DNA of 64,000 bases, taken from positions 33,014-97,013 of the forward strand of contig JAIKYZ010000109.1 of the NCBI GenBank assembly GCA_024682655.1, written 5' to 3'. This document shows positions 9,092 to 18,404 of this stretch, piece by piece. The DNA is from Treponema sp. (GTDB taxonomy: Bacteria > Spirochaetota > Spirochaetia > Treponematales > Treponemataceae). Numbering within the stretch: the stretch's first letter is position 1; each line of letters starts with the position of its first letter. Below the pieces are notes generated by a model that saw only the letters and a program-made list of their open reading frames with translations, did no database searches and was not told the DNA's origin. The position numbers and the translations under genes are program-made.

Positions 9092-10681
9092 ATGAAAAAG
9101 TTAATCCTTTTATTGTTAGCAAATTTGGCTATTTTATTTATCACTTCTTGTGTGTCTAAAACAGCTATTCCAGATTCTGGCGAAAAGGAAATCCGTCAGC
9201 CGGTTATTGAAGTTGAGGAAAAAAAAGTTGAAGAAGCTCCTAATATTGTATTTGCAAAAGAGTTAAGAAAGGAACTTGAAAATAGAAATACAGAAGGAGC
9301 AATTGCTTTATTTGAAAAATTACCTGAAGAACTTGCCCAGGATAAAGAGCTTAAAATGCTTCTGGCTTCTCTTTACTATTCAAACATGGAATTTGACAAT
9401 GCTTCAAAAGTTGCGGTTTCAATTCTTGATGTAAAAAAAGAATTAAAAGGGGATGGTAAAAAAGAAAGTCTTGAGGGTGAAGAAATTCAGCCTGAAACTT
9501 ATTCTAAAGTAGTTAATCTTCCAATTTCTGTATTGGGTTATAAAAAAACAGATTTTATCCTTCCTTTTGAAATTTCAGAAGATGATAAGTTAGTTTTTGA
9601 AATTAAAGAAGATAATCTTGAAATTTGGGAATTACTTGCCTTGTGTCAGCATGCTTCGGGAAATAAAAAAGCTTATAAAAAAATCTGCGATTCAATTCTG
9701 GAACTTGATCCTTACAATATAACTGTAAATATTCAGAATGCAGAAGATTATACTGTGGCAAAAAAATATAAACTTGCCAGAAGTTGTTATAGACTTGCTC
9801 TAAAAAGAGATCCAAACAATGCAGATGCCCTTTTTGGTTTAGGTCAGACTTCATATTTTCTTGATGATGTAAAAACAGCCGCTCAGGTTTTTGAAGATGT
9901 TCTTGATATAGACCCTGAAAATCCTTCTGCACTTTCTTACATGGGAAAAATTCAGGCAGAAAGTGAAAATTATTTAAGGGCTGCAAAATATGCAAAACTC
10001 GCAATTGATTCAGATCCTTATAATTATGATTACTGGATGGATTACGGAACTTATTTAAGATATCAGGGAAAATTTGATGAAGCCGAAGCCGCCTGGAAAC
10101 ATGCAGTTTCTTTAGATCCAACTTATTTCCTGGCCTATGCTTATCTTGCCGGTTCTTATGATGAAAGAGATATGTTCCCTGAAGCTTTGGAAAATTACCG
10201 CAAAGTAATAGAAACAAATCCAAAATATTATTTTGCCTACGAAGAAGCCGCTTTATTGGAATATCACGAAGGTAATTACGAAAATGCCATAAGAGATTTT
10301 TCAAAAGCCTATGAATATAGTCAGAGCTGGGCCTATAAACTTATGATTCATGCCTGCTATAAAAAACTTGGAAAAGATTTTGACGCAATAGAATGTTTAA
10401 GAACTGCTTTGAAAGATATAAAAGAAAGAGATTCTGCTGAATATCATTTAGTAAAATTCTATTATGATTCTTACACAAGAAATGGAATGAATCTGGTAAT
10501 AGGTAAAATTAATAAAGAAACAAATAGCAATAAGCGGGGAAAAATGCTATTCTACTTGGGCTTGTATTGTGAATTATCTGGAGATGATTCAAATGCTAAA
10601 GATTATTACACACAAGTAAATGCAATGCAGGCACCAATGTTCTTTGAATATAGATTAGCAGAATGGAGCCTCGGTTTATGA
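9092..10681 (+). CDS. TPR-repeat lipoprotein
   Basis: The start is placed at the ATG at 9092, which has AAGGTGG 5 bases upstream; an in-frame GTG at 9083 lies inside that ribosome binding site. The protein begins with a lipoprotein signal ending FITSC (Cys20) and continues with about seven to eight tetratricopeptide repeats between residues 180 and 480. Examples are the ALKRDPNNADALFGLGQTSY and HAVSLDPTYFLAYAYLAG units. TPR arrays bind partner proteins, so an envelope scaffold or assembly factor is plausible, though no partner is evident. The stop overlaps the next start by 4 bases (ATGA), tying it to the TraB-family gene. Confidence 0.88.
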   Translation: MKKLILLLLANLAILFITSCVSKTAIPDSGEKEIRQPVIEVEEKKVEEAPNIVFAKELRKELENRNTEGAIALFEKLPEELAQDKELKMLLASLYYSNMEFDNASKVAVSILDVKKELKGDGKKESLEGEEIQPETYSKVVNLPISVLGYKKTDFILPFEISEDDKLVFEIKEDNLEIWELLALCQHASGNKKAYKKICDSILELDPYNITVNIQNAEDYTVAKKYKLARSCYRLALKRDPNNADALFGLGQTSYFLDDVKTAAQVFEDVLDIDPENPSALSYMGKIQAESENYLRAAKYAKLAIDSDPYNYDYWMDYGTYLRYQGKFDEAEAAWKHAVSLDPTYFLAYAYLAGSYDERDMFPEALENYRKVIETNPKYYFAYEEAALLEYHEGNYENAIRDFSKAYEYSQSWAYKLMIHACYKKLGKDFDAIECLRTALKDIKERDSAEYHLVKFYYDSYTRNGMNLVIGKINKETNSNKRGKMLFYLGLYCELSGDDSNAKDYYTQVNAMQAPMFFEYRLAEWSLGL

Positions 10682-11862
10682 GTCAGACAAGAAAAGAATT
10701 AGAACTTAATGGAAGAAAAATAACTTTAATCGGCACAGCTCATGTTAGTGCAGAAAGTTGTAAAGAAGTAGAAGAATCTATAAAAGAAATCATGCCAGAT
10801 TGTATTGGAATTGAACTGGACGAAAGACGTGCAGATTCAATCCAGAACCCTGACAAATATAGAAATCTTGACGTTATAAAAGTTTTACGAAATCACGAAG
10901 GTTTTATGCTTCTTGCCAATTTAGTTTTATCTTCTTTTCAAAGACGTATGGGCATGAACACCGGTGTAAAGCCTGGTCAGGAAATGCTTACAGCCATGCA
11001 GGTTGCCTCTGAATTAAATATTCCTACTGTAATGGTAGACAGACCAATTCAGGTAACCTTAAAAAGAGCTTGGGCAAAAAATAAACTCTGGGGAAAATGT
11101 AAACTTTTAGCCTCTTTACTTTCAAGTGCATTCAGCAAAGAAGAAGTTTCAGAAGATGAAATTGAAAACCTTAAAAAAGGCAACGAAATGGATTCTATGA
11201 TGAATGAATTATCGGAATACATGCCGGTTGTAAAAGAAGTTTTAATTGACGAAAGAGACCGTTATCTTGCAAGTAAAATCTGGACAGCTAATGGAAATAA
11301 TGTAGTTGCCGTTTTAGGTGCAGGACACTTACCTGGAGTTCAAGCCTACCTGGAAAAATTAGCAAAAAACGAAGCTTCGGCAGATGTAGAGGAGATTGCT
11401 TCTCTTCCTAAAAAAACATTTGGCGGAAAATTATTAAGCTGGTTTATCCCAATTCTTATTGTTGGCCTTATTGTTGCCGGTTTTGTTTATGGAGGCCTTC
11501 AGGCTGGAACAAAAATGCTTTCTTCCTGGTTCTTATGGAATTCAATTCCAGCCGCAATCATGACTTTAGCTGCCCTGGGACATCCAGTAACAATTATTGT
11601 TTCTTTTCTTAGTGCTCCTTTTACTTCCCTTTGTCCTTTTATTGGAGTTGGAATAGTTGCCGGTATAATTCAGGCCCTGGTATGTAAGCCAAAAGTTTCT
11701 GATATGGAAAATTTACAGGATGACCTTTCAAAGTTTAAAGGCTGGTATAAAAATAGACTTTTAAGAGTTCTTCTTGTATTTATACTGTCATCTTTAGGTT
11801 CATCTTTTGGTACTTTTGCCGCCGGTGCTGATATCATAAAACTTTTTACCCAAGTAGTTTAA
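10678..11862 (+). CDS. TraB/PrgY-family membrane protein
   Basis: The chosen ATG (10678) overlaps the preceding stop as ATGA; an in-frame ATG at 10663 lies inside the upstream gene and is less likely. The N-terminal ~235 residues show the TraB/GumN-like pattern: LIGTAHVSAESC near the start, a CIGIELDERR block, and VVAVLGAGHLPGV, whose His and Glu residues are thought to form a metalloprotease-like site. After about residue 250 come several hydrophobic segments that should anchor it in the inner membrane. Homologues occur in enterococci (pheromone shutdown) and eukaryotes, but the bacterial function is poorly known. Coupling to a TPR lipoprotein suggests a shared envelope task. Confidence 0.88.
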   Translation: MSQTRKELELNGRKITLIGTAHVSAESCKEVEESIKEIMPDCIGIELDERRADSIQNPDKYRNLDVIKVLRNHEGFMLLANLVLSSFQRRMGMNTGVKPGQEMLTAMQVASELNIPTVMVDRPIQVTLKRAWAKNKLWGKCKLLASLLSSAFSKEEVSEDEIENLKKGNEMDSMMNELSEYMPVVKEVLIDERDRYLASKIWTANGNNVVAVLGAGHLPGVQAYLEKLAKNEASADVEEIASLPKKTFGGKLLSWFIPILIVGLIVAGFVYGGLQAGTKMLSSWFLWNSIPAAIMTLAALGHPVTIIVSFLSAPFTSLCPFIGVGIVAGIIQALVCKPKVSDMENLQDDLSKFKGWYKNRLLRVLLVFILSSLGSSFGTFAAGADIIKLFTQVV

Positions 11863-11983
11863 TATTTTTCTTGTCCTTTGATTTATTAGAGATTTCTAAT
11901 CTTCTGCTAATATAGACCTAAGGAATAAGCTTCCCAGAATAATTATATTTTTAATAAGAATAATTAAAATAGGGGAGCTTAGA

Positions 11984-13402
11984 ATGAAAAAACTACTATT
12001 TATTACTGCACTCAGCTTTATTTCAAGTGCAGCCATAAATTTATTTGCCTTCGAAAAGATATCAACTCAAGACCTTTTTTATTCCTATCTTAAAAATGAT
12101 TCAGATCTTAAAAATCTTACAATCGAAGCAGAACAAGCCCAGCTTTCTTTAAAATCCACTCAGATAGAAAATGGATTTCTTGTAAACCTTACAAGTGGAA
12201 GCCTAATATTAAAATCAAATGGGGAAGATTCTTCCTTAACCGTAAAATCGGCCGGCCTTAGTGCAAGTCTTCCACAGGCTTCAAATCTTACTCTTACAGC
12301 CAGCAGTGATTACAGTGTGGAAAATTCTGATTCTGAAAAAGTATCTGAATTTTCGGATACAAAATTAAATCTTTCCATTGATATATTTTCTTCAAACTCA
12401 ATTACAAGGAAAGTAAATCTTATGAAGGCCCAGCGTAGCTTTACCCAGGCAAAGAGGGCCCTTGAAAATCAGGCTATTGAATGTGAAATTGAATTTTATA
12501 CAAGTCTTAAGGAATTACTTACTGCCACAGGTGATATAATCAGCGCCCAGAGTGATTTGTACGATGATACAATGGATTTTGAAAGCATCAAGGCAAAGGG
12601 ATATTCAAGTCTTTCCTCTACTTATCAACTGGCCAATATGAAAGTCCTTTCTGACCAGCACGAAATTCAAAGTTTAATTCATGATTACATTCTTTTTTAC
12701 AAAGATTGTGGTTACGAAATCCAGCTAGATTCCTCCACAGATTTTTATCAATTGTTACCTTCCGATCTGCCTCAGGTTCAGGGTCTTGATATAAATTCTT
12801 TTGACAGTGAAAAATACACAGAAATTGAAGAAGCCCTCTGGACTTATCAAATCAACAGCCTTTCTAGAAGTGCCAATAACTATTTTTCACTTTCTGCCAA
12901 TGGTGGCTATACCTTTAATAATTCAGATACTTCTACTGATACTTTGGATGCAGGACTTTCTACAAGTATTGCTGGCCTTTCTTTAAGTGGCGGTGTGAAT
13001 ATGCCTCTTAATGGTCAGAATCCAGTCTACACCTTTGGAGCAAGCCTTTCTCCTTCTGATTTTTTTCTAAAATCTATAAGTGATAAAAGTAATAAACTTA
13101 CAGATGAAGCTGAATTACTGGCAATAGAAGATGCCAGAAAAAATTATGAAAAGGTTAAGACTCAGAAAGAAGGGGAATTAGAAGAGATTTTGTGGAATAA
13201 GGAAAGTTATCAGGAGTCTTACCAGATGTATGAAAGTCTTTCTAATCAGTTGAAGGAAGCTTTTGATGCTGGACTTATTGCAGAAAGCCAGTACCTTTCG
13301 GCTTTATCGCAGGTAAAAAGTTATAAAGTAAATCTTTTGACAAATAAAATCGATCTTATCATCTACAATAATGAGCTTTTGACTCTTTTTGTTAATGAAT
13401 AA
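11984..13402 (+). CDS. TolC-like outer membrane efflux protein
   Basis: This 472-residue protein starts with a signal peptide ending near NLFAFEK and a good Shine-Dalgarno (GGGGAG). The body has the two-fold helical-hairpin and beta pattern of TolC-type channels. The first half runs from LFYSYLKNDSDLKNLTIEAEQAQLSLK, and the second half ends with the paired AFDAGLIAESQYLSALSQVKSYKVNLLTNKIDLIIYNNELL helices. Similarity is visible in pattern rather than in strong motifs. It heads an operon with an adaptor, an ATPase and a MacB-like permease, which together form a tripartite exporter spanning both membranes. The substrate is unknown. Confidence 0.8.
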   Translation: MKKLLFITALSFISSAAINLFAFEKISTQDLFYSYLKNDSDLKNLTIEAEQAQLSLKSTQIENGFLVNLTSGSLILKSNGEDSSLTVKSAGLSASLPQASNLTLTASSDYSVENSDSEKVSEFSDTKLNLSIDIFSSNSITRKVNLMKAQRSFTQAKRALENQAIECEIEFYTSLKELLTATGDIISAQSDLYDDTMDFESIKAKGYSSLSSTYQLANMKVLSDQHEIQSLIHDYILFYKDCGYEIQLDSSTDFYQLLPSDLPQVQGLDINSFDSEKYTEIEEALWTYQINSLSRSANNYFSLSANGGYTFNNSDTSTDTLDAGLSTSIAGLSLSGGVNMPLNGQNPVYTFGASLSPSDFFLKSISDKSNKLTDEAELLAIEDARKNYEKVKTQKEGELEEILWNKESYQESYQMYESLSNQLKEAFDAGLIAESQYLSALSQVKSYKVNLLTNKIDLIIYNNELLTLFVNE

Positions 13403-13430
13403 CTTAAAAAATTAAATTTGGGAGAATAAA

Positions 13431-14486
13431 ATGAAGAAAAAGACCACCATCAAAATTGTCCTTTTTTCGGGACTGGGAATTATTTTAATAGCGACAACTT
13501 TATTTCTTATAAGAAAACTTATAGCCAGTAAAAACAATGAAAATGTAATCTACACCGTGAATAAGGAAAGTTACGAAAATGTAATTGAAATTTCTGGAAC
13601 CGTTTCGGCCGCTCAGGAACAGACTCTTCAGGCTTTAAGTGATGGAACTGTAATTGCCCTTTATGTTCAGGAAGGTGATGTCGTAAAAAAAGGCGATGTA
13701 ATTCTTCAATTAGATGACACAAGCGAACAGTACAATCTTGCAAAACACGATTATGATATGGCAACAACAAAAATTTCAGGGTCGGAAAAAGAATTGAAAT
13801 TAATGGAAACCCAAAGACTTTCTCTTCTTCAGAAAATTGCAGATAGACAGGTAGTGGCAACTTTTGACGGGGTAATTGCAGAACTTGATGTGGCTGTTGG
13901 TGATTCTCTGGAAGCAAAGGATACTGTAGGAACTCTTGTAAATCTTGATTATCTGACAGCAGATGTAGAAATTGCAGAAACAGATGTTGGTAAACTTAAG
14001 ATAGGCCAAAAGGTCAACTTTACTTTTTCTGCCCTGGAAGAGGAAATTGTAGAAGGTTATTTAGTTGGCTGGCCTGCAATTGGAGAAGTAACTTCAAGAG
14101 GGGCTACAGTTGTAAATGCCCAGGTTAGAATTGATGATTACCCTGAAGAAATTTTACCAAACTTTTCTTTTACAGGAAAAATTGAACTTAGTCCTACCGT
14201 CGAAAATCTTGTTTTATCCCGTTATGCCATAGCCTATGATGAAGATGGTCAGGCTTATGTTGAACTTGCCCGTTCTGGAAAAGTTATAAATGTTACAGTT
14301 GAACGTTATGGCAGTGAATATGTAAAAGTAATAGAAGGACTTAAGGGTGGTGAGGAAGTAAAACAACTGACCAAGCCAAAAACTTCTGGCTGGAATAGAA
14401 ATAGAATGGCTGGCCCTGGTGGTCAAGACAGGGATAATAGATCAGGCCCTGGAATGGGAGCTGGTGGACCTCCTCCAGGAATGTAA
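13431..14486 (+). CDS. Periplasmic adaptor (MacA/HlyD-type membrane fusion protein)
   Basis: A 351-residue protein with an N-terminal membrane anchor (about residues 6-28). A lipoyl-like hairpin domain follows (ENVIEISGTVSAAQEQTLQAL, VQEGDVVKKGDVILQLDD and the matching half ATFDGVIAELDVAVGDSLEA). It then has beta-barrel and membrane-proximal domains, as in MacA-type adaptors. The helical hairpin is short. The C-terminal ~30 residues are Gly/Pro/Asn/Arg-rich low complexity, a feature often seen in Gram-positive-like MacA proteins. It links the TolC-like protein to the MacB-type permease. A copy of the dispersed repeat separates it from the ATPase gene. Confidence 0.9.
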   Translation: MKKKTTIKIVLFSGLGIILIATTLFLIRKLIASKNNENVIYTVNKESYENVIEISGTVSAAQEQTLQALSDGTVIALYVQEGDVVKKGDVILQLDDTSEQYNLAKHDYDMATTKISGSEKELKLMETQRLSLLQKIADRQVVATFDGVIAELDVAVGDSLEAKDTVGTLVNLDYLTADVEIAETDVGKLKIGQKVNFTFSALEEEIVEGYLVGWPAIGEVTSRGATVVNAQVRIDDYPEEILPNFSFTGKIELSPTVENLVLSRYAIAYDEDGQAYVELARSGKVINVTVERYGSEYVKVIEGLKGGEEVKQLTKPKTSGWNRNRMAGPGGQDRDNRSGPGMGAGGPPPGM

Positions 14487-14508
14487 ATTAATTTTAAATT
14501 TTAGGAAT

Positions 14509-14632
14509 GTTTAAATTGAATGGCTGAAATATCGCCATTCAATTTAACTTAGAGTTTCTTGCGAAACTCTTATATTGTGAATCAAATATCCTCGGTTGTT
14601 GAAACAACCTGCGGTATTTGATTTTAAGGAAG
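14509..14632 (+). repeat. Dispersed three-hairpin intergenic repeat, copy 2
   Basis: Same 124-bp element as at 2398, with a few substitutions (for example GGCTGAAATATC in the first loop). It lies 22 bases after the adaptor gene and inside the export operon, in the direction of transcription. Its last bases, TTTTAAGGAAG, place a ribosome binding site 10 bases before the ATG of the ABC ATPase. Confidence 0.9.
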
Positions 14633-14642
14633 GTGAGAAAAT

Positions 14643-15320
14643 ATGAGCCAGGCAGTTGTAAAACTTGATAAGGTAGTAAAGACCTATTTTATGGGAGAAA
14701 ACCAGGTTCAGGCCCTTAAAGGAATTTCTTTTGAGATTAAAGAAGGTGAATTTACGGCAATTATGGGGCCTTCAGGTTCTGGTAAATCTACCTGCATGAA
14801 TATGATTGGATGTCTTGATAAACCCAGCAGTGGAATTGTTGCAATAAACGGAAAAGAAACCTCCCTTATGAGCGAAAAGGAACTTGCACAGCTTAGAAAT
14901 AAAACAGTTGGTTTTGTTTTTCAGCAATATCATTTAATTCCTGCTATTACAGTCTTAGAAAATGTTATGCTACCCTTGAAATACCAGAAGGTTGAAAAAA
15001 AAGAAAGAGTGGAAAAGGCTCTTATGGCCCTGGAGTCTGTTGGCCTGAATGATAGAATAAGTCACAGGCCTCATGAACTATCTGGTGGACAAAAACAAAG
15101 AGTTGCCATAGCCCGTGCTATGATTACAAAACCTAAAATCCTTTTAGCAGATGAACCAACAGGAGCTTTGGATAGCCAGACTGGACAGCAGGTAATGGAA
15201 CTTTTTAGGGAAATTAATAAAAAAAATGGTACCAGCGTAATTATTGTAACCCATGATCCAAGAATTGGGGCAAGTGTAGAACGTTGTATCAAAATATTTG
15301 ATGGTTTAATCCAGGATTAG
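14643..15320 (+). CDS. MacB/LolD-type ABC exporter ATPase
   Basis: A 225-residue ATPase with Walker A GPSGSGKST, the Q-loop in VFQQYHLIPAITVLENV, the signature LSGGQKQRVAIARAM and Walker B ILLADEP followed by TGALD. The length and the HLIP/PHELSGG environment place it in the MacB/LolD/FtsE group rather than among the importers. The separate gene for the FtsX-like permease follows after 9 bases, so the two encode a MacB split into ATPase and membrane subunits. The ribosome binding site AAGGAAGGTGAG is contributed in part by the repeat just upstream. Confidence 0.95.
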   Translation: MSQAVVKLDKVVKTYFMGENQVQALKGISFEIKEGEFTAIMGPSGSGKSTCMNMIGCLDKPSSGIVAINGKETSLMSEKELAQLRNKTVGFVFQQYHLIPAITVLENVMLPLKYQKVEKKERVEKALMALESVGLNDRISHRPHELSGGQKQRVAIARAMITKPKILLADEPTGALDSQTGQQVMELFREINKKNGTSVIIVTHDPRIGASVERCIKIFDGLIQD

Positions 15321-15329
15321 GGGAGTCTT

Positions 15330-16517
15330 ATGTTTGAAGATTTTTTATATGCAATAAATAGTTTTAAGAGAAGTAAAACAAGAACTTTTCTTTCCCTTTT
15401 GGGAATTATCATCGGGGTTGCTTCTGTAATTGTTATTACCAGTATGGGGGCTTCTTCGACAAAAAAAGTTGAAAGTACCTTTGGAACTGCGGGCCTTGAT
15501 GTAGTTAGTATCAGTTCAGGTTTTATGCGCAGAAGAAGGGATGCTGTAACCCTTTCTTTTGATGAAAGTTTTCGCCAGAATATGTTTGAAAAGATTTCTG
15601 GAATAGAAAAAATCTGGTATAAAAACACTCTTTCATCAACCCTAACTTACGGAGATACTTCTTCGTCTATTTCTACAAGTGCCATTGAATATGGTTATCT
15701 GGAAATGTATGGAATGGAGTTGGAATCTGGTTCATTTTTTACCTATACAGATGATAAAGAAGGAAGTCAAAAAATTATTTTAAGTCACGACCTGGCTGAA
15801 TCCTTTTTCCCCGCCGGCGATGCAGTTGGAAAAAAAATAATTCTAGTAGTCAGTAAAGTGTCTTTTGGTTTTGAAATTGTGGGAGTTCTTGCAGATCAAA
15901 CTACAGGAATGGAAAATGGTTCTGCCTATATTCCCCGGGGTTTTTATTCCAAGAAGATTGAACCAAATCCCCTGGCTTCTACTATAATGGTTCAGGCAAT
16001 TTCTAATCAGAAGGCAACAGAATTAGTTGATATTCTGGAAGAATATTGTAATGAAGAATCAGGAACAGAAGGTTCAGTTGATGTTACAAGTATGCAGTCA
16101 ATGCTGGATCAGATGAGTGAAATTACAAATACCATGAGTATAATGCTTTCTGCTATTGCGGCTATTTCTCTTCTTGTAGGTGGAATTGGAATCATGAATA
16201 TTATGATTGTAACTGTTACCGAAAGAAAAAGTGAAATTGGTATAAGAAAGGCCTTGGGGGCAAGCCCTGCAGATATAAGACAGCAGTTTTTGGTTGAATC
16301 AGCCAGTATTACCTTAATCGGCGGTTTATTGGGAATTTTTCTGGGAATTTTAATTAGTCTGGCAGTTGAATACGTACAATCCAACGAATTTATTATCAAC
16401 TGGGGAGCCTGCTTATTTTCCTTTGTATTCAGTGTATTTGTAGGAATCTTTTTTGGATTGAATCCTGCCAGTAGAGCCGCAAAACTTGATCCTGTAATAG
16501 CCCTAAGTGGAGAATAG
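15330..16517 (+). CDS. MacB-type ABC exporter permease (FtsX family)
   Basis: A 395-residue protein with the MacB membrane-subunit layout. It has one transmembrane segment near residues 18-40 (TFLSLLGIIIGVASVIVI), a large periplasmic domain (about 45-270) and three C-terminal transmembrane segments. The C-terminal part contains the FtsX-family signature IGIMNIMIVTVTERKSEIGIRKALGA. It is preceded by a strong ribosome binding site (AGGGGAG). With the preceding ATPase, adaptor and TolC-like protein it completes a tripartite exporter. MacB relatives export peptides, macrolides or lipoproteins; the substrate here cannot be told. Confidence 0.94.
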   Translation: MFEDFLYAINSFKRSKTRTFLSLLGIIIGVASVIVITSMGASSTKKVESTFGTAGLDVVSISSGFMRRRRDAVTLSFDESFRQNMFEKISGIEKIWYKNTLSSTLTYGDTSSSISTSAIEYGYLEMYGMELESGSFFTYTDDKEGSQKIILSHDLAESFFPAGDAVGKKIILVVSKVSFGFEIVGVLADQTTGMENGSAYIPRGFYSKKIEPNPLASTIMVQAISNQKATELVDILEEYCNEESGTEGSVDVTSMQSMLDQMSEITNTMSIMLSAIAAISLLVGGIGIMNIMIVTVTERKSEIGIRKALGASPADIRQQFLVESASITLIGGLLGIFLGILISLAVEYVQSNEFIINWGACLFSFVFSVFVGIFFGLNPASRAAKLDPVIALSGE

Positions 16518-16541
16518 GAAATCAAACTAATATAGGGATGC

Positions 16542-16571
16542 GTCAAGGCACGCTTCGCTTAAAGCCTTGAC
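16542..16571. repeat. Short palindromic repeat, copy A
   Basis: GTCAAGGC (16542-16549) pairs with GCCTTGAC (16564-16571) around a GC-rich centre. The element recurs in opposite orientation at 49780-49810 with only the central bases changed. Both copies lie between convergent genes, so it may act as a two-way transcription end signal. Confidence 0.75.
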
Positions 16572-16580
16572 ACGTCCGTT

Positions 16581-16611
16581 TTGATACCTGAAAAATATTT
16601 TCAAGTATCAA
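16581..16611. terminator. Hairpin at the end of the convergent pair
   Basis: TTGATAC and GTATCAA enclose the inner pair TGAAAA/TTTTCA, giving a long, AT-rich hairpin that overlaps the stop codon of the minus-strand gene. There is no good T-run. It probably works together with the palindrome just upstream to end transcription from both sides. Confidence 0.45.
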
Positions 16612-18326
16612 TAACCATCGCTCATTTCGCGGTTGGCATCTTTCTTACATAATTCATCATAAACAAGGGAGCGCTTTCTTAATTCTTCTTTTAATTCTTT
16701 TGGGAATGGCATATTACGCCAGAAGATACCACGAACATCTTTTTCAAGTCTTTGAACTCCGGTAGATTCTTTTGTCATCCACAAAATGTAATCTTCAATA
16801 AAGAATTCCTTGAGGTCTCCCTTAAGTTTCATCTGTTCAATATGCTGGTAGTACTGTCCTGTAAGACCTTCTTCCATCCAATAGTAAGAAGCTTTTTCCT
16901 TTGCAACCTGCCATCTTAAGTCGGCTACGGCTGTTAAAACTGCAATCTTCAAATCTTTTGGGTACATTGGAATTACAATACGACCTCTACTTGTTACACG
17001 ATTATAACGGTCAAATGGTTCCCAACAGAAACCTCTGTCCCCATAAGTTGGTACAAGACAAACGTAAGGAACAATTCTGTTTGGAATATTTTTATGAATA
17101 CGACAGAAAACACCCGGATCAATTGATTCAATCCAGCGCATAATTTCAATTACGTTTTCGCGGCTACCAGTTCCTTTTTCGGTACAGTGATAGAATTCTC
17201 TTGTAAAGATAGGGAATTGATTTCCACGGCGACCAATTGTCATTTTTGCCATCTGACGAACGGTTTCAAATTCAATCTTAACGGCTTCTGTATCATTTGT
17301 TGTCATGATTTCAGCACCATCATGATTTGCCATTTTGTCCTGAACAGCATCATAAGTGTGTTTTGCTTCTGTATATTCGCTAAGACATTTAGAAAGTTCT
17401 TTGTCGTTTTTAGAAAGTCTGTGCATAATATCAGAAATTTCACTAAAGATTTTTTTCTGAAAATCTGTATAAGACTGACAATGTGGTTCCATTCCCAAAA
17501 GTGGCTGGTGTTCTGTAAGTGCTGTAACTTTTTCTTTTAAGTTACCTTCCAGCATTGTTCTTTCGTTTTCTTTAATTCCCAGTAAATTTTCTGCACTCTG
17601 TAATTTACCAGAGTTTTTTGATTGCAGCTGCATAAGTCTTGATTGTTCAGCCATATTAGCTTCGTCTGCAGTCATATTTGCAGTCTTTTTAGGAATTTTC
17701 TTTTCATCGGTTGCGGAGTTTGTCATTCTTCCAGTTGCAATTTCTTTAAACCATTCATCAACATAAAGAATTGGTTCTTTTGTTCTATTTTCAACAACTA
17801 TCTTAGAAAAGAAGTCTTTTTGTTCTGCTTTAAAAAGAGAAGGTAAAAGTACACCAAAACGAACAAGCATTCTTTTAGGCATTGGAACATTTGGATCTAC
17901 CATTTTTCCAACCATACCGCGAATAAGTTCCCAATAGGCAGTTACAATCTGCTGTCGGTAAACGGCTCGGTCTTTTGGATCCTGGCAGGTAAGATATTTT
18001 GACAAAACCTGATGTACACGCTGGGCCGAAGCATTTTCTCCGGTTAAGGCTGTTTTGTAATATTTTGTATCATTAAAGACTTGAGAAGGAGTTTCATTTA
18101 AAGGATTTTCAATTTTATCAAATTCCTTTTTACTCAAATCAACATCATGAATTGATTTATTTCCACCACCGTGAACAACTTCATCAATAGATTTTGTAAA
18201 GAGAGATTTGTGATTTGTCGGAATATCTATTTCTTCTACTGTGATAGGAACTGAATCCTCTGAAGAATCTCCGTTATCTGCTCCGTTTATAAGGGCTGCA
18301 ATCTCAGGATCTAACTCTTCTTCCAT
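16608..18326 (-). CDS. Conserved-looking cytoplasmic protein of unknown function
   Basis: The start is placed at the ATG at 18326, which has GGAG 7 bases upstream; an in-frame TTG at 18338 overlaps that site. The 572-residue product has no signal peptide or membrane segment. The first ~60 residues are acidic. A middle region (about 210-330) is Lys/Glu/Gln/Ser-rich and probably coiled coil. The C-terminal half is Trp/Tyr-rich and looks globular (for example CLVPTYGDRGFCWEPFDRYN, then GRIVIPMYPKDLKIAVLTAV). I recognise no catalytic motif. It is convergent with the exporter operon. Family and function are unknown. Confidence 0.75.
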   Translation of the reverse strand: MEEELDPEIAALINGADNGDSSEDSVPITVEEIDIPTNHKSLFTKSIDEVVHGGGNKSIHDVDLSKKEFDKIENPLNETPSQVFNDTKYYKTALTGENASAQRVHQVLSKYLTCQDPKDRAVYRQQIVTAYWELIRGMVGKMVDPNVPMPKRMLVRFGVLLPSLFKAEQKDFFSKIVVENRTKEPILYVDEWFKEIATGRMTNSATDEKKIPKKTANMTADEANMAEQSRLMQLQSKNSGKLQSAENLLGIKENERTMLEGNLKEKVTALTEHQPLLGMEPHCQSYTDFQKKIFSEISDIMHRLSKNDKELSKCLSEYTEAKHTYDAVQDKMANHDGAEIMTTNDTEAVKIEFETVRQMAKMTIGRRGNQFPIFTREFYHCTEKGTGSRENVIEIMRWIESIDPGVFCRIHKNIPNRIVPYVCLVPTYGDRGFCWEPFDRYNRVTSRGRIVIPMYPKDLKIAVLTAVADLRWQVAKEKASYYWMEEGLTGQYYQHIEQMKLKGDLKEFFIEDYILWMTKESTGVQRLEKDVRGIFWRNMPFPKELKEELRKRSLVYDELCKKDANREMSDGY

Positions 18327-18404
18327 CTTTAACTCCAATTTACTTTATTAAAAAAATTATAACATAAAATAACATCTTTGTATTTGTTTTTAGCAAAAAT
18401 TATA

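Noticed and set aside
9603..10304. A 233-codon minus-strand frame over the TPR gene
   Set aside because: Antisense shadow of a TPR gene with clear family motifs; the translation is low-complexity Leu/His/Lys.
11863..11983. Promoter and operator before the TolC-like gene
   Set aside because: TAATAT and a few short inverted repeats are present, but no -35 at proper spacing and no convincing palindrome; not enough to call.
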